DNA from: a virus
Strand: one strand, 5' to 3'
Virus record (IMG/VR): IMGVR_UViG_3300027708_000273
Coordinates: 1 to 25,515 of that record
Length of the DNA stretch: 25,515 bases
Shown: positions 6,796 through 14,257 of the stretch, in pieces
Numbering within the stretch: the stretch's first letter is position 1
Layout of the letters: each line of letters begins with the position of its first letter
Notes under the pieces: model-generated
Databases searched by the model: none
What the model was told of the DNA's origin: nothing
The model's input: the letters and a program-made list of their open reading frames with translations, nothing else
Made by a program: the position numbers and the translations under genes

Positions 6796-7458
6796 ATGAA
6801 TATCATTCTTGAACGTGTTTACAAAGTTTGTAAGGAAGTTCGAGAATCTAGTCCTGAACCTACAACATTTAAAAAATTAGTAGCCAAGACTAGAAAAATA
6901 TTTAAAGTACATGACTTTGATATTGATATTAAAACCCGAAAAGATCGAGATTTAGATCCCGACATGTGGTATGTTATGGCATACTATGACAGCGAAGGTG
7001 ATTTTAATTTAGAAACTGCTATCGAAATCGTTGTTTACCATAATTTAAATGGCACTGAAGAGTTTAAAGAACGCCAAATAACTGCATTTTTAACTGAAAT
7101 ATTTGATGCTACTGTACACGAATTCAGACATCAATATCAAAGTATGCGTAGAGATCACAACCAATTTGGCGTACATTACGATAGTCTACATGAAGAATAT
7201 CTTGCAGATCGAGATGAACTAGATGCTTATGCGTTTAGTATTAGTCTTGAATTGTTGCGGATTATGGATGCCCAAAGAGCCAAAAGAAATCTAAGTAGAA
7301 TTAGTGTAATGAGCAGAATGCGTACGGGTCCAAATTACTCTAGTCCAACCTTACATGCATATATGAAAAATTTTGGGCTAAATCATCTTACCAGAAAGTT
7401 AGCCAAAAAAATATACTATCATTTAGAAACGGTTGACAAGCGTTGGATTTTCATGTAA
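6796..7458 (+). CDS. Putative HExxH zinc metallopeptidase (cytoplasmic)
   Basis: 220 residues, no signal peptide. TVHEFRHQYQSMRR holds the HExxH motif at H108, E109, H112. About 20 residues on, HEEYLADRDELDAYAFS supplies acidic residues that could be the third zinc ligand. The same order (HExxH, QY/QYRS, RDExxAxxF) occurs in the protein at 17065-17793, so they are paralogues. Phage proteins of this kind may process virion or host proteins, but no substrate is indicated. The ATG is three bases after the IF-1 stop, so it probably belongs to the same transcript. A consensus sigma70 promoter for the next gene overlaps its last codons. Confidence 0.7.
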   Translation: MNIILERVYKVCKEVRESSPEPTTFKKLVAKTRKIFKVHDFDIDIKTRKDRDLDPDMWYVMAYYDSEGDFNLETAIEIVVYHNLNGTEEFKERQITAFLTEIFDATVHEFRHQYQSMRRDHNQFGVHYDSLHEEYLADRDELDAYAFSISLELLRIMDAQRAKRNLSRISVMSRMRTGPNYSSPTLHAYMKNFGLNHLTRKLAKKIYYHLETVDKRWIFM

Positions 7459-7461
7459 AAT
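7433..7461 (+). promoter_or_regulatory. Sigma70-type promoter for the 7491-11631 gene run
   Basis: TTGACA at 7433-7438, a 17 bp spacer and TAAAAT at 7456-7461. It lies in the last codons of the HExxH gene and would start transcripts about 7468, 23 bases before the ATG at 7491. It is followed by ACAAAG, similar to the sequences after the -10 boxes at 5399 and 11638. Confidence 0.8.
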
Positions 7462-7490
7462 ACAAAGTATATTAACTCATGTAGCGAGCA

Positions 7491-8183
7491 ATGTCCAAAA
7501 AAGAATTTCCTACCCAGCAAGTTTTAGAACTAGCCTGTGCGGCACAGCGACTATACGGTGCGTACATCAAAGATCCTGAAGCGGTTTATGCAGAAGACGG
7601 TGTGTACATGTATACCAAACAAACCAATAAGATGCTTATGCTCTGCACACTTGAGCCGGCGATTTGGACAGCTGACCCAAAAGACGCTCCGATGCCCTTG
7701 AAGGTATTTCCCGAAGATGTTGCGTTTGCAGATGAAATTAAAAATTATTACAAACGACTCTTGTTTGCGGCCATTGAAGGTGAAAATGATTTTCAAACTA
7801 CTATTAACAATATTCTTACTAGTGACATGGTTAAACAAAATCAATTTGGATATGTTGCCTGTTTGCCGCATGTCTATGTTAAAGACAAGATACAGAACAA
7901 AGTTAAGAAGGCAGCACGGCAAGTTGATGAAGGATATCTGGCAGAAATTGGTAGCACAGTCAAAGACTTAGATGCAGAAATCATAGCATCAATTAAGTCA
8001 AAAAACTTTGAAGGTTACAATATTGATGCTATAATTGACAATAAGATGGTATCATGGTTGAACAAAACTGCATTGGTATTAGGCCCATGTGTTGTTGTAA
8101 AAGCCAAAGTTAAAGATCACAACAAACACTGGAAACATCAAAATGATGTGACTAGACTTAATTTTGTAAAGGCGGCACAATGA
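7491..8183 (+). CDS. Hypothetical protein, first gene of a sigma70-driven run
   Basis: 230 residues. No signal peptide or membrane segment. The middle is Lys-rich (VKDKIQNKVKKAARQ). The C-terminal stretch VVVKAKVKDHNKHW followed by DVTRLNFVKAA has the shape of a short beta-rich nucleic-acid-associated tail (KxKxH, then TxLNxVK) seen in several phage and viral DNA-metabolism proteins; this resemblance is from memory and weak. It heads a run of overlapping genes (ATGA overlaps with the next) behind a strong host-type promoter, so early or middle expression is likely. Function unknown. Confidence 0.75.
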   Translation: MSKKEFPTQQVLELACAAQRLYGAYIKDPEAVYAEDGVYMYTKQTNKMLMLCTLEPAIWTADPKDAPMPLKVFPEDVAFADEIKNYYKRLLFAAIEGENDFQTTINNILTSDMVKQNQFGYVACLPHVYVKDKIQNKVKKAARQVDEGYLAEIGSTVKDLDAEIIASIKSKNFEGYNIDAIIDNKMVSWLNKTALVLGPCVVVKAKVKDHNKHWKHQNDVTRLNFVKAAQ

Positions 8184-8371
8184 TTAAACTAAACACACAC
8201 GAATTGGAAAAGATTAAAAAAATCTGCGAAGAAGTTGGCACAGAATACTTTACCTTAGAACAGAATAATAAGTCTGGCATCGGTAGCATTCTTACAATGA
8301 CCTACGACACCTTTGTAGCAGATTATCCTGCTAAAATGACTATTGAAGTATCTGGTGTGGAGACTTGGTAA
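8180..8371 (+). CDS. Small hypothetical protein
   Basis: 63 residues. Starts with the ATG overlapping the previous TGA (ATGA) and ends TAATG into the next gene, so it is clearly translated as part of the run. The N-terminal half is a charged helix (LEKIKKICEEVGTEYFTLEQ), the rest strand-rich (ILTMTYDTF, KMTIEVSGVETW). No recognised family. Confidence 0.72.
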   Translation: MIKLNTHELEKIKKICEEVGTEYFTLEQNNKSGIGSILTMTYDTFVADYPAKMTIEVSGVETW

Positions 8372-8625
8372 TGAGTAAAGCTAAACATAAATCGTATCAA
8401 TGGATTGATGCAGAAACTGCGGATCGTATTACCAGTCTTAACCTAAAAGACTATCGTGCGTATCTTAAAAAAGAATTGAAACAATGGAAAAAGAATCCAA
8501 AGACAGATAGTAATCCAGATGGATACTGGTTGCACCCTGAAGATGTAGCAGGCAATATCCGTAGCATTGAAGCATTGGATTTGATTATTAGTCACTTTCC
8601 ACAAACAGAAGATGAAATAAAATGA
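8371..8625 (+). CDS. Small hypothetical protein, Lys/Trp-rich
   Basis: 84 residues from the ATG at 8371, which overlaps the preceding TAA by one base. An in-frame TTG at 8365 is less likely. Basic N-terminal half with YLKKELKQWKKNPK, then a conserved-looking GYWLHPEDVAGNIRSIEALD segment. Soluble and helical by composition. No function recognised. Overlaps the next gene by ATGA. Confidence 0.72.
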   Translation: MSKAKHKSYQWIDAETADRITSLNLKDYRAYLKKELKQWKKNPKTDSNPDGYWLHPEDVAGNIRSIEALDLIISHFPQTEDEIK

Positions 8626-9116
8626 AACAAGAACTAGACGAATACCTATGTAAAACTTATCCAAAGATGATGGTCAACCGCAACAAGAACATGCAGGAAA
8701 CTTGTATGTGCTGGGGTTTTGAATGTGGAGATGGATGGTTCCAGATTCTAAATCAACTCATGGGCAATATTCAACATCACATTGATTGGAAAGAGAAACA
8801 GCGTAATTGGGCAATTACTTTTAATAGTACAGCCTCGCCAGAAGACATGCGACCGGTACCGGATGCTATCCCACAAGTAACATTGGATCAAGTTAAAGAA
8901 AAGTTTGGTACACTACGTTTCTATTACACAGGTGGAGACGACCATATCAGGGGAATGGTTACTATGGCAGAATCAATGTCGGGCGTAACTTGTGAAACTT
9001 GTGGCAATCCTGGCACAAGTACTAGCGGTGGATGGATTAAAACAGTATGTAAGGAACATGGTGGTGTTGATTATGACACACCAGAAGATGAGTATCTAGC
9101 AAAGGAAACAGAATGA
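8622..9116 (+). CDS. Hypothetical protein with C-terminal zinc-ribbon-like motif
   Basis: 164 residues. The centre has QVKEKFGTLRFYYTGGDD followed by GMVTMAESMS, then CETCGNPG and WIKTVCKEHGG. The CxxC plus CxxH pairs about 17 residues apart look like a treble-clef or zinc ribbon. The FGTLRFYY...W..T.C..H pattern is one I associate with a widespread uncharacterised family of phage and bacterial proteins. The N-terminal half has MCWGFECGDGWFQILNQL. It sits in the overlapping run (ATGA on both sides). Function unknown. Confidence 0.78.
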   Translation: MKQELDEYLCKTYPKMMVNRNKNMQETCMCWGFECGDGWFQILNQLMGNIQHHIDWKEKQRNWAITFNSTASPEDMRPVPDAIPQVTLDQVKEKFGTLRFYYTGGDDHIRGMVTMAESMSGVTCETCGNPGTSTSGGWIKTVCKEHGGVDYDTPEDEYLAKETE

Positions 9117-9721
9117 TTACTATTAAAGAATGGATGGAATTGGTTGACTACAAAATCACTGAAGGCAGTGATTATGGTTGGCAATGCTACGGCCCTAACA
9201 GTTACACATTGAGTAGCTGGAACGGTGTCCATGGTAAGGGCGGTTATAGTATGGACATTACTTTTAGTAACAAAAGTCAAAAAGTCTATGAAGTTAGTGT
9301 ATGTGATTATACTAACGACCGTGCGTACCGAATGATTAATCCAAAGTTTCAAAAGAAACATGAAAAAGAGGCACTGTCTCGTAATGTTAATTTAAACGAA
9401 GCATGGGATGATGTTGACTATGTTGAGTTGGATGTACTAGATGATTTCATCCAAAAAGCACTGGCTATTAAAGCAGGTGAACCTTATGACACACGGGTGC
9501 AGATTGAGGTTGACTTTTCGGATGAAGAACTGTTACAATACATGAAACTAGCACACGACCGTGATATGACCTTTAACGAGTTAGTTGAAGAAGCATTGCG
9601 CTATGCTATTGATGAATACGAAGCCGGTCGTCTTACCAAAGAAGGCGCCCAAAAATGGGTAATTGAAAATTCTAAAGCCTGGCCATTTGATAAGGGCGAG
9701 GAAGAATACAGCGAGATATAA
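9113..9721 (+). CDS. Hypothetical protein with ribbon-helix-helix-like segment
   Basis: 202 residues. The N-terminal 100 residues are strand-rich and aromatic (YGWQCYGPNSYTLSSW). Residues about 128-165 read QIEVDFSDEELLQYMKLAH then DMTFNELVEEALRYAI, a strand followed by two helices in ribbon-helix-helix order. That arrangement would bind DNA as a dimer if the match is real. The tail is acidic. Overlaps the zinc-ribbon gene by 4 bp and ends one base before the metallophosphoesterase start. A DNA-binding role is inference only. Confidence 0.75.
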   Translation: MITIKEWMELVDYKITEGSDYGWQCYGPNSYTLSSWNGVHGKGGYSMDITFSNKSQKVYEVSVCDYTNDRAYRMINPKFQKKHEKEALSRNVNLNEAWDDVDYVELDVLDDFIQKALAIKAGEPYDTRVQIEVDFSDEELLQYMKLAHDRDMTFNELVEEALRYAIDEYEAGRLTKEGAQKWVIENSKAWPFDKGEEEYSEI

Positions 9722-9722
9722 A

Positions 9723-10568
9723 ATGAAAATCAAGTTAGTCAGCGATCTCCATTTAGAGTTTGCCGATATTAACATTCAGAATGATCAGGACTATGATGTA
9801 CTGATTCTTGGTGGTGACATTTGTGTTGCACAAGATCTGCACGACCATCCAGAAATGGACTATGGCATGTACAGTAATATTAATCTTGCTGATCTAGGTC
9901 GTAGGCAAACTACAGCTTTACGTTTTAGAGATTTCTTCAAGCGTTGCAGTTTTCAGTTTCCGCACGTTGTCTATGTTATGGGCAATCACGAATTTTATCA
10001 CGGTAAGTTTTACGGTGCTATTGATTACATGCGTGACGAGTGCGCTAAGTTTCCAAATGTTTATCTATTAGAGCAGGATACTAAGATCATCGACGATGTT
10101 GTGTTTGTGGGTGGTACGCTTTGGACTGATATGAACAGACGTGATCCACTTACAATGCATGCCATTGAAGGTATGATGAACGACTTCCGTATTGTACGCA
10201 ATGATCAAAGAAATTTTGCTCGTATGAGTGCATTAGATGTTGCCGTTCGTCATGATAGGACTCTTGCCTACATCAAACTGATTGTTAAAGAACATAAGGA
10301 CAAGAAGTGTGTAGTAGTTGGTCATCATGCTCCTAGCTATCAAAGCATTCATGAGCAGTACAAACACGACACATTGATGAATGGCGGGTATGCTAGTGAT
10401 CTAAGTGAATTCATTTTGGATCATCCGCAAATTAAATTGTGGACACATGGTCATATGCATCAGCCATTTGACTATATGATTGGGGAAACTCGTATTGTCT
10501 GTAACCCGCGTGGTTATGAAGGTCATGAAGATAGTGGCTGGAATCAACAAATTGTACTAGAAGTATGA
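9723..10568 (+). CDS. Calcineurin-like metallophosphoesterase
   Basis: 281 residues from the ATG at 9723 (MKIKLVSDLHLEF). An upstream in-frame ATG at 9663 would add 20 residues inside the previous gene and is less likely. The ordered metal motifs are all present: SDLHLEF (DxH), LGGDI (GGD), MGNHEFYHG (GNHE), VVGHHAPS (GHH) and WTHGHMHQPF (GHxH). The family uses two metal ions to hydrolyse phosphomono- or diesters, ranging from nucleic acids to cyclic nucleotides. Substrate not apparent. It lies in the host-promoter-driven run, which favours a role in host takeover, nucleotide metabolism or defence evasion. The start of the next gene overlaps by ATGA. Confidence 0.92.
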   Translation: MKIKLVSDLHLEFADINIQNDQDYDVLILGGDICVAQDLHDHPEMDYGMYSNINLADLGRRQTTALRFRDFFKRCSFQFPHVVYVMGNHEFYHGKFYGAIDYMRDECAKFPNVYLLEQDTKIIDDVVFVGGTLWTDMNRRDPLTMHAIEGMMNDFRIVRNDQRNFARMSALDVAVRHDRTLAYIKLIVKEHKDKKCVVVGHHAPSYQSIHEQYKHDTLMNGGYASDLSEFILDHPQIKLWTHGHMHQPFDYMIGETRIVCNPRGYEGHEDSGWNQQIVLEV

Positions 10569-11032
10569 AAGAAGACATAGTTTTTTACATAAAGAAAGGA
10601 AGAAGGTATGTACCTCACAGTACATACTCTTCTGAATTTTGCGATAGCTTTCCAAAAGGCACTCACCTAGTGCAGAGTTATCCCGGCGGGAGTATGCGCC
10701 GTTTCAATATTGATCCTGCGTATGCTCCTATGATTGCCGCTGGTCGTGTTGCCGAAGATGCTATCAGTGAGGCATTGATGAGGGCCAATGAGATTCGTCC
10801 GCAGACTACGCCTATTACTCCGGCGGCTCAAAAAGCCTGGATGAAGTTGAAGAAAGAATTGGGTAACGATGGATATTTAACTAGAGGCAGTACTAGAGAA
10901 GCATCAGAGGCCGCAGTCAAAGCCATGACGGAAGAAGCAGAGAAATTACTAAGTAACCCAGCAGTTCGAAAAGCATACGATAGATTTTTGCTAATTTGCG
11001 AACTAACAAAAGAACATAATACGGAGAAATAA
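10565..11032 (+). CDS. Hypothetical protein with NPAxxxAWxxF-type tail
   Basis: 155 residues. The N-terminus is compact and aromatic (FYIKKGRRYVPHSTYSSEF), the rest helical and Ala-rich. The C-terminal NPAVRKAYDRFLLICELT resembles NPAAKMAWEKFQTIASL near the end of the protein at 11200-11631, so the two share a C-terminal helix and may be divergent duplicates. No catalytic motif seen. Start overlaps the phosphoesterase stop by ATGA. Confidence 0.75.
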   Translation: MKEDIVFYIKKGRRYVPHSTYSSEFCDSFPKGTHLVQSYPGGSMRRFNIDPAYAPMIAAGRVAEDAISEALMRANEIRPQTTPITPAAQKAWMKLKKELGNDGYLTRGSTREASEAAVKAMTEEAEKLLSNPAVRKAYDRFLLICELTKEHNTEK

Positions 11033-11033
11033 A

Positions 11034-11198
11034 ATGGATGATAAGAAACCAACAGTTGGTGATATGCTTAGGACTACTGCCGAGAATCAGCAAAAGTTTT
11101 TGGTAAGTGTTGCCGATCATGTTGATAATTTAGAAAAAACAATTTCTGAATTATCTGAAAGAGTAAACAATTTAGAAGATCTACTAAAGAACAAATAA
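11034..11198 (+). CDS. Small coiled-coil protein
   Basis: 54 residues, ATG at 11034 with GGAG ten bases upstream and a TAA at 11196-11198. After MDDKKPTVGDML, residues 25-54 show heptads with hydrophobic a/d positions (VDNLEKTISELSERVNNLED), so it should form a parallel coiled coil. It fits tightly between two genes in the same direction: 1 base before, 1 base after. The coding assignment rests on that packing, the ribosome-binding site and the amphipathic pattern. Possibly an oligomeriser or small inhibitor; function unknown. Confidence 0.75.
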   Translation: MDDKKPTVGDMLRTTAENQQKFLVSVADHVDNLEKTISELSERVNNLEDLLKNK

Positions 11199-11199
11199 T

Positions 11200-11631
11200 A
11201 TGAAAATTGGACTAAGTTATAGTCGGTGTGTCCGAGATATCGTCGAAGGTGTAGTAGATATAGACGATGTACTTGTTCTTATCACTCGTACAAATTTTGA
11301 TCCGCACGATGACAAACAATGGAAAGGTATCTGGGAAGGCTACGGTGGCGGCCAAACATTTGGTAATCCGTTTAGCAATCCGGAGTGGATAGACTATCCT
11401 GCCGAAGATGAAGATCGATTCCGTAGTGTGAGCATTGAACTTTGGGAGTCTGGTAAGCTACATCAGCCTCGTAAATTTGGCGCACACCCGCAACGTCGCC
11501 CAGAAATTTGGTTGGAAGCAGTATTACCCAATAGTGAATTGGATAAGAATCCAGCTGCCAAAATGGCTTGGGAAAAATTCCAAACCATTGCATCGCTTTC
11601 GAGCGTCGAATTGGATGACAAATATCAATAA
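11200..11631 (+). CDS. Hypothetical protein, related by its tail to 10565-11032
   Basis: 143 residues. It starts MKIGLSYSRCVRDIVEG with an acidic VDIDDVLVLITRT segment, then aromatic and Gly-rich (YGGGQTFGNPFSNPEW), and ends with LDKNPAAKMAWEKFQTIASL. The tail matches the helix ending the 10565-11032 protein. Soluble and acidic. No recognised domain. It is the last gene before a new sigma70 promoter, which overlaps its final codons. Confidence 0.75.
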   Translation: MKIGLSYSRCVRDIVEGVVDIDDVLVLITRTNFDPHDDKQWKGIWEGYGGGQTFGNPFSNPEWIDYPAEDEDRFRSVSIELWESGKLHQPRKFGAHPQRRPEIWLEAVLPNSELDKNPAAKMAWEKFQTIASLSSVELDDKYQ

Positions 11632-11643
11632 TGAGTGTAAAAT
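11615..11643 (+). promoter_or_regulatory. Sigma70-type promoter for the exported-protein pair
   Basis: ATGACA at 11615-11620, a 17 bp spacer and TAAAAT at 11638-11643 (one mismatch in each box). The predicted transcript starts near 11650, about 25 bases before the lipoprotein ATG. The -10 is followed by ACTAAC, like the ACAAA after the -10 boxes at 5399 and 7456. Confidence 0.65.
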
Positions 11644-11674
11644 ACTAACATCATAAATTAACAGAAAGTTAAAA

Positions 11675-11944
11675 ATGAAATTAGTGGTGCTAGGTATCGT
11701 TGCAACTCTAATAGGTTGTACAGATGCAGGTACTTCACGACCAAAGATATTAACCTATGACGAATTGGTTAACTATCCAAAAAAGTGTTCTCAATCTAAA
11801 GTTCAGCTAACTGAACTTAGATACATTCAAAAAATAAAAAACTTTGATCCTGATCCAGATAACTTAGACGATGATGAACGAGAGTATAATAGTCAACTAA
11901 AGTCTACAATTTGGTGGTATGCTTATAGGTGCGAAAAATCATGA
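11675..11944 (+). CDS. Small lipoprotein
   Basis: 89 residues. MKLVVLGIVATLIGC is a lipoprotein signal with lipobox LIGC, so C15 would be acylated. The +2 residue is Thr, not Asp, so by the E. coli Lol rule it would go to the outer membrane. The mature part is short and charged, with an acidic DPDPDNLDDDERE stretch and three further Cys counting one near the C-terminus (KKCSQ, YRCEKS). The stop overlaps the next start (ATGA), linking it to another exported protein. Function unknown; surface or superinfection roles are possible. Confidence 0.8.
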   Translation: MKLVVLGIVATLIGCTDAGTSRPKILTYDELVNYPKKCSQSKVQLTELRYIQKIKNFDPDPDNLDDDEREYNSQLKSTIWWYAYRCEKS

Positions 11945-12483
11945 AATCCATAATTATATTAAGTATTTTGGTTAGTCAACTAGCATTGGCTGACTGCGAT
12001 ATGCGCTCTGCAAGTAGTTTGTCTAGTCTCCGAAAAGTTGGACCTGTGACAGATTTGGTTAAAAATACTAGTGTATATGGACAATGTTCTGTTCAATTTA
12101 AATTAAATGTGGACGGAATTTGGCATGACGTTAATGGTACAAGGAAAGGACTGGAGCAAGAATCTTATCTATGCCATTATGCTGTTGAACAAGCAAGAGA
12201 TAATCTGTTGTTAGAATTGGGTGGAAAATTCCAAACTGAAGCTATAACAGTATGCAAAGAAGGCAATTTAAAAATTGAAAAGATCAAAATTGGAGATACT
12301 ATTTTGGAAAATGAGGTTGGCACAGTTCCAGAAGCTAATCCAAAATACTTCAAGTATCAAAATACACAATGTCGGTTGTTTAGAGAAAAATTAGTATCCA
12401 AAGGTGAATTACGTGTTAATCACGGGGTCATTTGCCAAATTGATTCTAATGCAACAAATTGGCTAGTTGTGGACAAATGGTAG
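11941..12483 (+). CDS. Exported (periplasmic) Cys-containing protein
   Basis: 180 residues from the ATG at 11941, which overlaps the lipoprotein stop. A GTG at 11929 would add four residues and is less likely. Signal peptide MKSIIILSILVSQLALA with cleavage before DCD. Six or more cysteines in the mature part suit the oxidising periplasm. The first mature residues (SLSSLRKVGPVTDLV, then a Cys) resemble those of the secreted HExxH protein at 5553-5873 (SIKSLRNTKSVVDII, then a Cys). That suggests a shared small N-terminal domain. No catalytic motif seen. Confidence 0.78.
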   Translation: MKSIIILSILVSQLALADCDMRSASSLSSLRKVGPVTDLVKNTSVYGQCSVQFKLNVDGIWHDVNGTRKGLEQESYLCHYAVEQARDNLLLELGGKFQTEAITVCKEGNLKIEKIKIGDTILENEVGTVPEANPKYFKYQNTQCRLFREKLVSKGELRVNHGVICQIDSNATNWLVVDKW

Positions 12484-12484
12484 G

Positions 12485-12513
12485 TTGACAGTGATTGTAT
12501 TTGACGTTATAAT
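12485..12513 (+). promoter_or_regulatory. Perfect-consensus sigma70 promoter for the lipoprotein/ClpP run
   Basis: TTGACA (12485-12490), 17 bp, TATAAT (12508-12513): both boxes match consensus exactly. Predicted start about 12520, giving a leader of about 29 bases before the ATG at 12549, with AAAGG in it. No other promoter is visible until 15248, so it may drive eight genes through clpP. Confidence 0.9.
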
Positions 12514-12548
12514 TATGACATGTTAAACAAACATAGAAAGGCAATTGT

Positions 12549-12677
12549 ATGAAGGCATTTATTTTAGGCACAGTTTTTGGATTGGTACTTGCTACTGTTG
12601 GATTTTCTGGCATTGCTCGTATGCTTGACAAAGGCGTTGACACAGTTAAAACACAAAGTACGGAGATGGCAAAATGA
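12549..12677 (+). CDS. 42-residue membrane or exported peptide
   Basis: ATG at 12549 behind an AAAGG ribosome-binding site; TGA at 12675-12677 overlaps the next ATG. MKAFILGTVFGLVLATVGF is a single hydrophobic segment, followed by a short amphipathic tail (GIARMLDKGVDTVKTQS). It could be an inner-membrane peptide or have an uncleaved signal. It is the first gene behind the strongest promoter in the window and is coupled to the entericidin-like gene, so the two probably act together at the envelope. A holin-like role is conceivable but unsupported beyond size and topology. Confidence 0.78.
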   Translation: MKAFILGTVFGLVLATVGFSGIARMLDKGVDTVKTQSTEMAK

Positions 12678-12796
12678 AATCACTCATTATGATTATGTTG
12701 GTTAGTGCGCTGACTGCTTGTGGAACAGCAGGCGGATTGGTATCCGGTGCTGGTACAGACTTGCAAAAGGCTGGTGAGTGGATTAAATCAAAATAA
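12674..12796 (+). CDS. Entericidin-like small lipoprotein
   Basis: 40 residues. MKSLIMIMLVSALTAC is a lipoprotein signal with lipobox LTAC (C16). The mature 25 residues run CGTAGGLVSGAGTDLQKAG, matching the entericidin pattern of Cys, Thr, Gly-rich turn, then GxDLxxxG and a short amphipathic helix. Entericidins A and B of E. coli are tiny outer-membrane lipoproteins; B is bacteriolytic and A counters it. The ATG overlaps the stop of the 42-residue membrane peptide. In a phage this could help lysis, block superinfection or mimic a host envelope signal. The family match is by pattern only. Confidence 0.78.
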   Translation: MKSLIMIMLVSALTACGTAGGLVSGAGTDLQKAGEWIKSK

Positions 12797-12801
12797 GGAC
12801 T

Positions 12802-13365
12802 ATGATGAAAAAAGTATTTTTATTGCTCCCAATTGTTGCTATTCTTGCGGCCTGTGGCACTACCAAAGATGCCTATGAACGCCGTGCCGACGATGTACGT
12901 GAACGTCAAGAAAAGTATGTTGAACGTACTATTGACAAGGCTCCTAAATGGATGTTCCAAGTGCCAACTAGCAATTCTGCCATTTATGCAAATGGTACTA
13001 GTGTAAGCAATGATTGGTCTATGGCTGTACATAAAGCCAAAGCCGATGCTTATAGTAAAATTTGTATGGCGGCTGGCGGCACTACTAGCCAAAACACAAA
13101 AATTTACAAAGCTGATACAGAACATGCTAGCACCGAAATCAGTGAAATGGTTTTGAAAACTTCTTGCAAAGAAGTTGATGTAACTGGTGTCGAGTTGTCT
13201 GATAAAAAGATTATCCAAGAAGGTAATCGTTATCGAGTCTATGTGTTAGTTGCATTACCTACAGGCGATGCAAATATTCTTAAACGTGCTAAAGATGCAC
13301 AAAAACTTCGTGAACAGGCCGCGGCACGTTCACCCGAAGCATTTAAAGAATTGGATCATCAATGA
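12802..13365 (+). CDS. LPP20-like outer-membrane lipoprotein
   Basis: 187 residues. MMKKVFLLLPIVAILAAC gives lipobox LAAC at C18 with Gly at +2, so outer-membrane sorting is expected. A charged helical linker follows (RRADDVRERQEKYVERT). Then PKWMFQVP and AIYANGTSVSNDWSMAVHKA, the PxW...YAxGxS....A...A pattern of LPP20-type lipoproteins, with VYVLVALP as the terminal strand. LPP20 of Helicobacter is a surface lipoprotein of unclear role. Five bases after the entericidin-like gene and overlapping the next gene by ATGA, it completes a three-gene envelope cassette. A surface role such as superinfection exclusion is inference. Confidence 0.82.
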   Translation: MMKKVFLLLPIVAILAACGTTKDAYERRADDVRERQEKYVERTIDKAPKWMFQVPTSNSAIYANGTSVSNDWSMAVHKAKADAYSKICMAAGGTTSQNTKIYKADTEHASTEISEMVLKTSCKEVDVTGVELSDKKIIQEGNRYRVYVLVALPTGDANILKRAKDAQKLREQAAARSPEAFKELDHQ

Positions 13366-13811
13366 TTAGAGCATACATTAACATTGTAGAGTCTATGGAA
13401 AACGGAATTACCGATAAGTGGTTTGCTCACGGTAGTTTTGAAACCTATAAGCATCCTACACCAATACACTACAAAACTGCTATCGCTCCTGGAACTATCG
13501 AAACTCTCGAAGGTCCGGTTGCCTATCAAGCAGGTCATAAAATCATTACTGGCCCAAAAGGCGAACAGTATCCAGTAAATCCACAAAAGTTTGCTGAGTA
13601 CTATGATGATAACAAGGATGGTACTGCTACTCCTAAGAAAATTCATAAGCATGCCAAACTGGCAGATCACGATGGTGTGGTAAAAGCCAGCTGGGGTGAT
13701 TTGAATTATCGAGCAGGTGAAGATTACATTGTACGTCACGGTGCTGGAGACTACGGTGTTGTGAAAAAAGACATCTTTGTCCAGACCTACGATACTAGTA
13801 ATATAAAATGA
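13362..13811 (+). CDS. PGDYG-family phage protein
   Basis: 149 residues. The C-terminus contains the PGDYG-like signature as HGAGDYGVVKKDIFVQTY. An earlier VAYQAGHKIITGPKGEQYPV block has the same strand-turn-strand look, so the protein may hold two small beta repeats. The PGDYG family is found in phages and some bacteria and has no known activity. The N-terminus (MIRAYINIVESMENG) is an amphipathic helix. ATGA overlaps on both sides tie it to the envelope cassette transcript. Soluble. Confidence 0.8.
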   Translation: MIRAYINIVESMENGITDKWFAHGSFETYKHPTPIHYKTAIAPGTIETLEGPVAYQAGHKIITGPKGEQYPVNPQKFAEYYDDNKDGTATPKKIHKHAKLADHDGVVKASWGDLNYRAGEDYIVRHGAGDYGVVKKDIFVQTYDTSNIK

Positions 13812-14257
13812 AGTTGTTTGGTCGTTCAAGCGGATACTACCTATTCTGGATTAGCTTTGTCTACTTCTGTGTAGTAGGTATGTATCTGGCATTTACTCAT
13901 GCCGATCATGCAGAATACGGTTCACTTGGATATGTACTGGCTCTTAGTGTACCGCTTTGGTGTCCGCCAGTTGCTCGTTATTTTAACATGGAGCCTACCT
14001 TGTTTGATTTGTTTAAGAAAAATAAAATGCCCGCTAATGTTGTACCGTTTCCTACGCCTAAGGTAGTTGAACCTGTGGAGCCGCTTGCTCCAAAGGAAAA
14101 GGATCCATCTATTCATTACACCATTGGACACACTAGCGATAACCGTGTAGCTTTTAAACTAGGTTACGCTACACTTTTTATGAATTACGAAGGTGTACAA
14201 TCTCTCATTGATCAACTGGAGTTGTATCAAAGTCAACTACATCAGGAACAAGAATGA
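13808..14257 (+). CDS. Membrane protein with two TM segments and a soluble C-terminal domain
   Basis: 149 residues. Two hydrophobic segments (about 10-29, YYLFWISFVYFCVVGMYLAF; and about 38-57, SLGYVLALSVPLWCPPVA) form a hairpin. A Pro/Val/Glu linker follows (VVEPVEPLAPKEKD), then a small strand-rich domain (IHYTIGHTSDNRVAFKLGYA and LFMNYEGVQSLIDQLELY). With two TM segments both ends lie on the same side, most likely the cytoplasm. No enzyme motif. Overlaps its neighbours by ATGA. Role at the inner membrane unknown. Confidence 0.78.
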   Translation: MKLFGRSSGYYLFWISFVYFCVVGMYLAFTHADHAEYGSLGYVLALSVPLWCPPVARYFNMEPTLFDLFKKNKMPANVVPFPTPKVVEPVEPLAPKEKDPSIHYTIGHTSDNRVAFKLGYATLFMNYEGVQSLIDQLELYQSQLHQEQE

